Source: JAAYZQ01 sp041300865 | Lineage (GTDB): Bacteria; Chloroflexota; Anaerolineae; JAAYZQ01 | Length of the DNA: 17,302 nucleotides | Direction of reading: 5' to 3' | Assembly (NCBI GenBank): GCA_041300865.1 | Contig: JBFYTF010000537.1 | Location: 1-17,302, forward strand | In this document: in pieces, positions 12,850 through 17,302 of the stretch | How positions within the stretch are numbered: position 1 is the stretch's first letter | Layout of the letters: each line of letters starts with the position of its first letter | The notes under the pieces: model-generated | Told to the model about the DNA's origin: nothing | The model's database searches: none | Seen by the model: the letters and a program-made list of their open reading frames with translations, nothing else | Made by a program: the position numbers and the translations under genes

Positions 12850-13542
12850 CTAATTGCGGGCCAGGTAGCCACTGTAGCCGCCTTCCCACTGATCCGCTTG
12901 CGTGCTGGCGATGTGGCTCAGGATGAGTTGTTCCCGCTGCAGGATGGCCCGCTCGGCATTGAACACGGCCCGGGCTGTCGGACGGTTCAAAAGGCGCTGC
13001 TTCTCCTCCATAGGGATCTGCAGCACAATGGCCACCAACCAGGCCAGGGACTGAGGGTCGTAAGGCACCTGGTCAACGTTGATCTTGTGCCCCTGGGCCA
13101 TGGTCAGCAAGCTCATATATTGACGCAGCATGGCATGCATGGGTTCCACCAGGTCTGCCACCTCGCCGGCACCGGCGCCCGCCAGGGGCCAGGGCTCGGC
13201 ATCGCCCACCAGGTAGGGCAGCGAGCTTCGCAACGAGCGCAGGCGAAAGCGCTGCGTCCCAATGGTGATGATGTTCATGCGGCCGTCGTCGGTATGGGTG
13301 ACGGCGGCAATCACCGAGGTCGTACCAACCTTGTAGGGCACCGCCTCGCCGCCCACCTCCTGCCCCTCGCGGATGAGGACGACGCCAAACGGGCGGCCCT
13401 CTGCCAGGCAGCGGTTGACCATCACCTTGTAGCGCTCCTCAAAAATGTGCAGCGGCAGCATCATTCCCGGAAAGAGCACCGTGTTCAAAGGAAACAGCGG
13501 CAGTTCGGACCATTCGTCCACACTAGACTCCCGATGGCTCAA
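12850..13542 (-). CDS. Stand-alone LON substrate-binding domain protein
   Basis: This 230-aa protein matches the N-terminal domain of Lon protease only: ELPLFPLNTVLFPGMMLPLHIFE (about 13-35), RYKVMVNRCL (37-46), PFGVVLI (51-57), GTTSVIAAV (73-81) and a helical C-terminal half ending in ERAILQREQLILSHI. The AAA and protease domains are absent by design, not by truncation, since the frame ends normally. Such proteins are common but their biochemical role is not settled; substrate or peptide recognition is inferred from Lon. The start is TTG 13542, with AGGAGG (13550-13555) 7 nt upstream. It lies 44 nt after glnA and 14 nt before truD. Confidence 0.9.
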   Translation of the reverse strand: MSHRESSVDEWSELPLFPLNTVLFPGMMLPLHIFEERYKVMVNRCLAEGRPFGVVLIREGQEVGGEAVPYKVGTTSVIAAVTHTDDGRMNIITIGTQRFRLRSLRSSLPYLVGDAEPWPLAGAGAGEVADLVEPMHAMLRQYMSLLTMAQGHKINVDQVPYDPQSLAWLVAIVLQIPMEEKQRLLNRPTARAVFNAERAILQREQLILSHIASTQADQWEGGYSGYLARN

Positions 13543-13586
13543 ACTCTCGCCTCCTCACACCGCCGCGCGGTCGCCCACAGCCGGCA

Positions 13587-14924
13587 TCAGTAGACGCGCA
13601 GGTAGCGCTCCAACTCCCATTGGCTGACCTGTTGGCAGTACTGCTGCCACTCCATGCGCTTGGCTTCCACGAAACGTTCGAAAATGTGGTCGCCCAGCGT
13701 CTCCCGCACCAGGGAATCGCGCTCCAACTCCTCGAGGGCTTCTCCCAGGGAACCCGGCAGGGTCTTCAGCCCCTGCGCCTTGCGGCCCTCGCTGCCCAGG
13801 TGATAGAGATCCTGGTTGGAAACAGCCGGCACCACCAGCTCGCGCCTGATGCCGTCCAAGCCTGCCCGGAGCATCACGGCAAAGGCCAGGTAGGGATTGC
13901 AGCTCGGGTCGGGGCAGCGCAGCTCCAAGCGCGTAGATTCGGGCCGCTCCGTCTGCACCTGCGGCACGCGGATGAGAGCCGAGCGGTTGATCTGGCCCCA
14001 ACTGACATAGACCGGCGCCTCATAGCCGGGCACGAGACGCTTGTACGAGTTCACCAGGGGCGACAGAACCGCGCACATCCCGGGAGCGTGCGCCAACTGG
14101 CCGGCGATGAAATGCCGGGCCCGGTCCGAGAGACCGAACTCGGCCCCGGCGTCGGCAAAGGCGTTTTCGCCGCTCCTGGCCCAAACCAGGCTTTGGTGCA
14201 CGTGCATGCCCGAGCCACTGATGCCCGCTACTGGCTTCGGCATGAACGTGGCGTGCAGCCCGTGCTGGCGGGCGATCTCTTTGAGGGTCACCTTGAAGGT
14301 GCCCACGTTGTCGGCCGCGCGCAGGGCATCGGTGTAGCGGAAATCGATCTCGTGTTGGCCCGTCGCCACTTCGTGATGGCTGGCCTCCACCTGGATGCCA
14401 AAGGCAGCCAGCGCCCGCGCCATCTCTTTGCGTACCTCGACGCCCCGGTCCGTGGAGGAGTCAAAGTAACCCCCCTGGTCGTGAGGCTGTGGCACAAGCT
14501 GGCCGCTGCCGTCGGGCTTGAAGAGAAAGAATTCGGGCTCGGGGCCGGTGCAGTATTGGAAGCCCATGGCTGCTGCTTCGTCCATGGCTCGCCGCAGGAC
14601 GTAGCGCGGATCGCCGTCAAAGGGCCGCCCGTCAGGCCGGTAGACATCGCAGATCAGGCGAGCGGTTACGCCCGCGTCTCGGCCCCAGGGGATGACGGCG
14701 TACGAGTCGATGTCGGGCACCAGGTACATGTCGCTCTCGGCGATCCGGGCAAAGCCTTCCACGGAAGAGCCGTCGAACCACATTCCCCGCTCCAAGGCCA
14801 TGTCCACCTCCGAAACGGGGATGGTCACACTCTTGACGATGCCGACAATGTCGGTGAACTGCAAGTTGACGAATTCGACGCCGTCCTCGTCGACCCGGCG
14901 CCGGACCTGCTCCCTCGTTGGCAC
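13587..14924 (-). CDS. glnA: Glutamine synthetase, type I
   Basis: GlnA makes glutamine from glutamate, ammonia and ATP as a dodecamer. From GTG 14924 the product is 445 aa, matching the short GSI-alpha class (about 443 aa). Blocks in order are FTDIVGIVKSVTIP (about 24-37), MWFDGSSVEGF (48-58), GPEPEFFLF, EASHHEVATGQHEIDF, ATFMPKPVAGISGSGMHVH, NSYKRLVPGYEAPVYVSWG and STRLELRCPDPSCNPYLA. DLYHL is present, but the surrounding sequence is of the alpha type, so adenylylation is not expected. GTG 14924 has GGAGGG (14929-14934) 4 nt upstream. The frame continues to 15041 but crosses the promoter, so that extension is not coding. It heads a probable operon with the LON-domain gene and truD and is preceded by a terminator-like hairpin in its leader. 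Confidence 0.96.
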   Translation of the reverse strand: MPTREQVRRRVDEDGVEFVNLQFTDIVGIVKSVTIPVSEVDMALERGMWFDGSSVEGFARIAESDMYLVPDIDSYAVIPWGRDAGVTARLICDVYRPDGRPFDGDPRYVLRRAMDEAAAMGFQYCTGPEPEFFLFKPDGSGQLVPQPHDQGGYFDSSTDRGVEVRKEMARALAAFGIQVEASHHEVATGQHEIDFRYTDALRAADNVGTFKVTLKEIARQHGLHATFMPKPVAGISGSGMHVHQSLVWARSGENAFADAGAEFGLSDRARHFIAGQLAHAPGMCAVLSPLVNSYKRLVPGYEAPVYVSWGQINRSALIRVPQVQTERPESTRLELRCPDPSCNPYLAFAVMLRAGLDGIRRELVVPAVSNQDLYHLGSEGRKAQGLKTLPGSLGEALEELERDSLVRETLGDHIFERFVEAKRMEWQQYCQQVSQWELERYLRVY

Positions 14925-14949
14925 AGTACCCTCCGCATACCCGGTTTCT

Positions 14950-14984
14950 AAAAAGCGGGAGCCTACGCCTGGACGTGGCTCCCG
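14950..14984 (-). terminator. Terminator-like hairpin in the glnA leader (candidate attenuator)
   Basis: On the minus strand CGGGAGCC pairs with GGCTCCCG (14977-14984 with 14956-14963) for 8 bp. After one bulged base ACG/CGT adds 3 bp around a 6-nt loop. The stem is followed by C then TTTTT (14950-14954). It lies downstream of the glnA promoter and 16-20 nt before the ribosome-binding site, so it would stop glnA transcription unless overcome. No T-run follows on the + strand. Confidence 0.7.
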
Positions 14985-15012
14985 TGCGCTGCCGCGAACG
15001 TTTATCCGACGC

Positions 15013-15041
15013 AGTTTAACACAAGCTCTGGGGCTTGTCAA
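15013..15041 (-). promoter_or_regulatory. Promoter of glnA
   Basis: The minus strand carries a perfect -35, TTGACA (15036-15041), a 17-nt spacer and -10 TAAACT (15013-15018) preceded by TG at the extended -10 position. Transcription would start near 15006, giving a leader of about 82 nt before GTG 14924. Confidence 0.8.
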
Positions 15042-15051
15042 ACCTGGGCTT

Positions 15052-15079
15052 TTGAGGCTGTTTCAATCTGTGGTATACT
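15052..15079 (+). promoter_or_regulatory. Promoter of the 33-aa membrane protein gene
   Basis: TTGAGG (15052-15057) and TATACT (15074-15079) are spaced by 16 nt, with TGG before the -10 giving an extended -10. The -35 boxes of this promoter and the divergent glnA promoter are only 10 bp apart, so one factor could affect both. Confidence 0.65.
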
Positions 15080-15135
15080 CGAGGCCCGAGAGAAAGACAG
15101 GAGTGCGGGCACCAAAGGGGGCAAAGGGGAATGAT

Positions 15136-15237
15136 ATGTTTGTTCGGGTAGGGGTTGGCGAATGCGCCATCATTGCCGTGCTGCTGCTCATCCTGATCGT
15201 TGGCCTGGTGATCAGCATCCGGCTCAGAGGGCAATAG
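15136..15237 (+). CDS. Small 33-aa single-pass membrane protein
   Basis: This short gene lies behind its own promoter and has AAAGGGG 6 nt before ATG 15136. The product begins MFVRVGVGE, followed by one hydrophobic segment (about residues 10-28, nearly all Ala, Val, Ile, Leu), and ends ISIRLRGQ, a basic tail that should stay in the cytoplasm. The MF-x-GxGE opening resembles the start of TatA/TatE proteins, but the amphipathic helix and charged tail needed for twin-arginine transport are absent. It could be a bitopic small regulatory protein or a membrane-anchored subunit. I do not recognise a family. A 5-bp hairpin (GCTGC/GCAGC, 15237-15252) overlaps its end without a T-run. Confidence 0.6.
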   Translation: MFVRVGVGECAIIAVLLLILIVGLVISIRLRGQ

Positions 15238-15267
15238 CTGCACTGAGGCAGCACTCCCGGTCATTCA

Positions 15268-15282
15268 CTGACTACCAGTCAG
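15268..15282. promoter_or_regulatory. Inverted repeat upstream of the hdr leader promoter (candidate operator)
   Basis: CTGACT-ACC-AGTCAG is a perfect 6-bp inverted repeat centred about 57 bp upstream of the inferred start site near 15333. Its TGACT-N3-AGTCA core looks like operators of TetR-type regulators. That is resemblance only; no such regulator is encoded here. Confidence 0.35.
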
Positions 15283-15298
15283 CAGGCGATCCCAAAAT

Positions 15299-15326
15299 TT
15301 GCGGTTTCGACTGGCTATGGTATAAT
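15299..15326 (+). promoter_or_regulatory. Promoter of the RNA/leader upstream of hdrC
   Basis: A perfect TATAAT (15321-15326) is preceded by TGG (extended -10). The -35 is weak (TTGCGG, 15299-15304, spacer 16). Transcription would begin near 15333. Confidence 0.75.
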
Positions 15327-15358
15327 ACACGCGAGGAGGAGCGAAGGAGAGCTCGATA

Positions 15359-15394
15359 GTGCGGGAAGCTGCCCTTCAGGCGCTTTTGGCTTGA
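15359..15394 (+). CDS. Possible 11-aa leader peptide
   Basis: GTG 15359 opens an 11-codon frame (MREAALQALLA) ending in TGA at 15392-15394. AAGGAG (15344-15349) lies 9 nt upstream. The stop codon falls in the loop of hairpin A, and the last codons overlap the segment that can pair with the downstream terminator. It has no run of a single regulatory amino acid. Short frames with such sites also arise by chance, so this is tentative. Confidence 0.3.
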   Translation: MREAALQALLA

Positions 15395-15504
15395 CCAAAA
15401 AGCTACGACTGGAGCAAAGGCCGTGATAAACCCGACACGGAAAGCCATACTGCCATTCCCTGGAACCCGGCTGGTGCCGGGATCTCTTTCCAGTGATAGT
15501 CGTT

Positions 15505-15546
15505 GCCCAAGCCAGGCACTCGAGCCTGCTTGGGCGATTTTTGTTT
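15505..15546 (+). terminator. Intrinsic terminator before hdrC
   Basis: GCCCAAGC (15505-15512) pairs with GCTTGGGC (15528-15535) and, after one bulged C, AGGC (15514-15517) with GCCT (15524-15527), around a 6-nt loop. GATTTTTGTTT follows (15536-15546). The hdrC ribosome-binding site starts at the next base, so the element either ends a separate small RNA or controls read-through into hdrC. Confidence 0.88.
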
Positions 15547-15556
15547 AGGAGGGCCG

Positions 15557-16099
15557 ATGAAACCCGATCTAAGCCTCTCGGCGGCGGGGACATTCGTGAG
15601 CCAGGTGAGCGCCCTGAGCGGGCAGAAGGTAGAGCGCTGCTACTACTGCCAGCGTTGCACGGCCGGCTGTCCGGCGGCCTATGCCATGGACTACACCCCG
15701 GCGCAGATCCTGCGACTGGTGCAGTTCGGCCAGAAAGACGTCCTGCTCTCTGCGTCGGCTATCTGGCTGTGCATCGGCTGCGAGACCTGCGGCACCCGCT
15801 GTCCGAACGAGATCCATGCCGGCGCGGTGATCGACACGCTGCGGCACCTCGCGGTGGCCGAGGGGGTGGCCGTCGGCGAGCGGCGTGTGTTCAAGCTGCA
15901 CCAGGCGTTCCTGGACAGCATCCGCTGGTGGGGCCGCCTCCACGAGCTGACGATGCTGATGCAGTACAAGCTGACGAGCCAGGACCTGGTGAGTGACCTG
16001 GACATGGGCTTGGACATGTTCATCCACGGCAAGATCCATCCCTTGCCCAAGCGGATCAAGGGGTTGGGAGAGATCAAGCGGCTGTTCGGCAAGGAGTAG
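15557..16099 (+). CDS. hdrC: Heterodisulfide reductase subunit C-like iron-sulfur protein
   Basis: This 180-aa protein carries two [4Fe-4S] motifs: C28, C31, C34, C38 (CYYCQRCTAGCP) and C72, C75, C78, C82 (CIGCETCGTRCP), the hallmark of HdrC. HdrC passes electrons between the flavin subunit HdrA and the catalytic subunit HdrB. In non-methanogens such complexes act in flavin-based electron bifurcation or other disulfide/quinone redox chemistry; the substrate here is unknown. It has no membrane helices, so it is of the soluble type. The frame is open from 15503, but ATG 15557 with AGGAGG (15547-15552) is the clear start, since the upstream part lies in the terminator. hdrB follows after 24 nt. 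Confidence 0.92.
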   Translation: MKPDLSLSAAGTFVSQVSALSGQKVERCYYCQRCTAGCPAAYAMDYTPAQILRLVQFGQKDVLLSASAIWLCIGCETCGTRCPNEIHAGAVIDTLRHLAVAEGVAVGERRVFKLHQAFLDSIRWWGRLHELTMLMQYKLTSQDLVSDLDMGLDMFIHGKIHPLPKRIKGLGEIKRLFGKE

Positions 16100-16123
16100 A
16101 GCGTGAGGGAGCGAGGGGCGCGC

Positions 16124-17017
16124 ATGACCAAGTATGCATTTTATCCTGGTTGCACCCTGCACTCCACAGGGGTCGAGTTCGGGGTGAGCAGCGAGGCAGT
16201 GTGCGAGCGGTTGGGGCTGGAGATGGTAGAGATTCCAGACTGGAACTGCTGTGGGGCGTCGTCGGCGCACAGCATGAAGGCCGAGCTGACGTTGTCGCTG
16301 CCGGCGCGAAACCTGATCAAGGCGCAGGAAACGGGGCTGGATGACCTGGCGATTCCGTGCGCGGCGTGCTATTCGCGGCTTGCGGCGGCGGGGCGGGCGT
16401 TAGCCGGCGACGACGGCTTTCGCGGGCGGATGGAAGAGGTACTCGGGGTCCAGTGGGCGGGGCGGGTGCGGCCGCGCAGCCTGCTGGAGGTGATCGTGAA
16501 GGACGTGGCTCGAGAGGAGCTGGCGGGAGCGGTCAAGAAACCGCTTGCGGGGCTGAAGGTGGTGAGCTATTACGGCTGCCTGCTGGTGCGGCCGCCGGAG
16601 GTGACCGGGCGTTGGGACGATCCCGAGCATCCACGGTCGATGGACGAATTGCTGGGGCTGCTCGGAGCAGAGGCGGTGCCGTGGAGCTACGGGGTGGACT
16701 GCTGCGGCGGGAGCCTGACGCTGAACCGGAGCGACGTGGTCGTGCACCTCGTGGACCGGCTCGTGCGGGCGGCGCACGAGGCAGGAGCGGAGGCGCTGGC
16801 GACGGCGTGCCCGATGTGCATGGCGAACGTGGACGGGCGGCAGTTGTACCGCGGCGGGCGGCCACTACCGCGGCCGGCGCGCGCCGGGTACGAGCCGCTG
16901 CCCATATTCTACTTCACCGAGCTGATGGCGCTGGCCTACGGCCTGCCGTTGGGCAAGGTGCTGGGCAAGCACATGGTCGACCCGCGGCCCCTTCTGAAGC
17001 GGGTAGGGGTTATCTAG
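16124..17017 (+). CDS. hdrB: Heterodisulfide reductase subunit B-like (two CCG domains)
   Basis: This 297-aa protein has two complete cysteine-rich CCG domains. The first has C10, C42-C43, C79 and C82 (PGC, WNCCG, PCAAC); the second has C152, C193-C194, C229 and C232 (YGC, DCCGG, CPMC). In characterised HdrB each such set binds a noncubane [4Fe-4S] cluster, where disulfides are reduced. Keeping all ten cysteines argues for an active catalytic subunit. GTG 16103 is an in-frame alternative, but ATG 16124 has GAGGGG upstream and begins MTKYAFYPGC, the family start. The coding sequence is very rich in G at third positions. It is followed by a 168-nt gap and then hdrA. Confidence 0.94.
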   Translation: MTKYAFYPGCTLHSTGVEFGVSSEAVCERLGLEMVEIPDWNCCGASSAHSMKAELTLSLPARNLIKAQETGLDDLAIPCAACYSRLAAAGRALAGDDGFRGRMEEVLGVQWAGRVRPRSLLEVIVKDVAREELAGAVKKPLAGLKVVSYYGCLLVRPPEVTGRWDDPEHPRSMDELLGLLGAEAVPWSYGVDCCGGSLTLNRSDVVVHLVDRLVRAAHEAGAEALATACPMCMANVDGRQLYRGGRPLPRPARAGYEPLPIFYFTELMALAYGLPLGKVLGKHMVDPRPLLKRVGVI

Positions 17018-17053
17018 GACCCGTTTGGGACGGGGCAGGGCTGAAGAGTGCCC

Positions 17054-17088
17054 CGGAGTCCCGAACGTGTTCGGGGAATCTGACTCCG
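17054..17088 (+). repeat. Two-tier hairpin between hdrB and hdrA
   Basis: CGGAGTC (17054-17060) pairs perfectly with GACTCCG (17082-17088). Inside, CCGAA (17061-17065) pairs with TTCGG (17070-17074) around CGTG, leaving a 7-nt one-sided internal loop. There is no T-run, so mRNA processing or stability control is more likely than termination. Confidence 0.5.
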
Positions 17089-17185
17089 AGTGACACAGCC
17101 CGCGCGATTTCCGGGGGCCGTCACCAGGCACAGTTCGCTGCTCGCGAGGTCGCGAGGCACGGCAGGCATGGATGGAGAGCGAAGC

Positions 17186-17302
17186 ATGAGAGAAGCGGAA
17201 AAGGCGGAGGGCCAGGCGGTCTTGGTTGTGGGCGGGGGCATTGCGGGCATGGCGGCGGCGATGCACCTGGCGGAGGTGGGGCACGGGGTCTACCTGCTGG
17301 AC
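17186..17302 (+). CDS. hdrA: Heterodisulfide reductase subunit A-like flavoprotein (partial, 3' end beyond window)
   Basis: Only the first 39 residues are present. They hold a Rossmann nucleotide-binding start, VLVVGGGIAGMAAAMHLAE (12-30) with GGGIAG at 16-21, and end in an acidic residue after the second strand (LLD), as in FAD-binding HdrA. Position directly after hdrC and hdrB supports the assignment. HdrA would carry the FAD that splits electrons toward HdrBC. ATG 17186 has GGAG (17173-17176); ATG 17168 is in frame and would add six residues. Other FAD-dependent oxidoreductases share this N-terminus, so the name rests partly on context. Confidence 0.8.
   Translation, partial: MREAEKAEGQAVLVVGGGIAGMAAAMHLAEVGHGVYLLD

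Larger units (their letters stand above)
15333..15546 (+). ncRNA. Unidentified structured RNA or regulatory leader of hdrCBA
   Basis: This stretch of about 215 nt between a strong promoter and a strong terminator has no long reading frame but clear secondary structure. Hairpin A pairs GCTTTTGG (15382-15389) with CCAAAAAGC (15395-15403). A closing helix pairs ACGACT (15405-15410) with AGTCGT (15498-15503). Inside it are hairpin B (CCGTG 15421-15425 with CACGG 15436-15440) and a two-tier hairpin C (CTGGAA 15460-15465 with TTCCAG 15488-15493, and CCCGGC 15466-15471 with GCCGGG 15476-15481). This three-way-junction layout sits one base before the terminator's first arm, as in riboswitches. It does not match the consensus I know for 6S, SRP, RNase P, tmRNA, cobalamin, TPP, SAM, FMN or c-di-GMP-I RNAs. 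It may be a free sRNA or an attenuating leader. Confidence 0.55.

Noticed and set aside
13620..14951. Open frame of 443 codons on the + strand opposite glnA
   Set aside because: Exact antisense of glnA; an artefact of high GC.
14925..15041. N-terminal extension of glnA to an ATG at 15041
   Set aside because: That ATG overlaps the -35 box of the glnA promoter, and the extension crosses the terminator hairpin; GTG 14924 has a ribosome-binding site and gives the normal length.
15136..15237. True TatA protein
   Set aside because: It stops right after the membrane segment and lacks the amphipathic helix and acidic tail of TatA.
15333..15546. 6S, SRP, RNase P, tmRNA or a cobalamin, TPP, SAM, FMN or c-di-GMP-I riboswitch
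   Set aside because: None of the conserved core sequences known to me for these RNAs is present, and the ends of the transcript are not complementary as in 6S RNA.
1..17302. CRISPR array, transposon ends, prophage or anti-phage defence genes
   Set aside because: No regularly spaced repeats with spacers, no transposase or integrase, and every sizeable gene belongs to a housekeeping, stress or redox family.

Overview
The window reads as ordinary chromosome from a GC-rich bacterium, most likely a Chloroflexota member. That placement is an inference. It rests on the enlarged region 3 of the primary sigma factor, the C-x3-C zinc knuckle of the primase, a three-part ferritin/thioredoxin/DUF255 protein, and HdrABC-type genes with no methanogenesis genes in view. 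No insertion sequence, prophage, CRISPR array or rRNA is visible.

Layout. Bases 1-283 hold a possible C-terminal tail of an upstream gene, a good sigma-70-type promoter and a leader of about 160 nt. On the + strand follow dnaG and rpoD (284-3616), then a tRNA-Asn with its own near-perfect promoter and an intrinsic terminator. From 3809 to 14924 every gene is on the minus strand. In transcription order they are: glnA, a stand-alone LON domain protein and truD; then, behind a separate promoter, two small heat-shock proteins, a 66-aa half-ferritin, a Crp/Fnr regulator, a full ferritin-like protein, an 82-aa unknown, the ferritin/thioredoxin/DUF255 fusion, a pterin-binding-fold protein with a degenerate pocket, and an aspartase/fumarase-family lyase. 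From about 15050 transcription is again to the right: a 33-aa membrane protein, a structured RNA or leader of about 215 nt, then hdrC, hdrB and the start of hdrA, which runs off the window.

How it fits together. The left part is core replication, transcription and translation. The central minus-strand cluster looks like a protein-quality and redox/iron stress block: chaperones, di-iron proteins, a thioredoxin-like protein and a one-component regulator. The right end is an electron-transfer module of the heterodisulfide reductase type.

The most interesting signals are not in the plain gene calls. (1) The RNA upstream of hdrC has its own promoter, a junction-like fold, a tiny reading frame whose stop lies in a hairpin loop, and a 7-nt complement to its own terminator. 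(2) Four exact 11-bp-period repeats lie upstream of the hsp20 promoter. (3) A terminator hairpin sits inside the glnA leader. (4) A half-ferritin motif with identical spacing occurs four times in three neighbouring genes.
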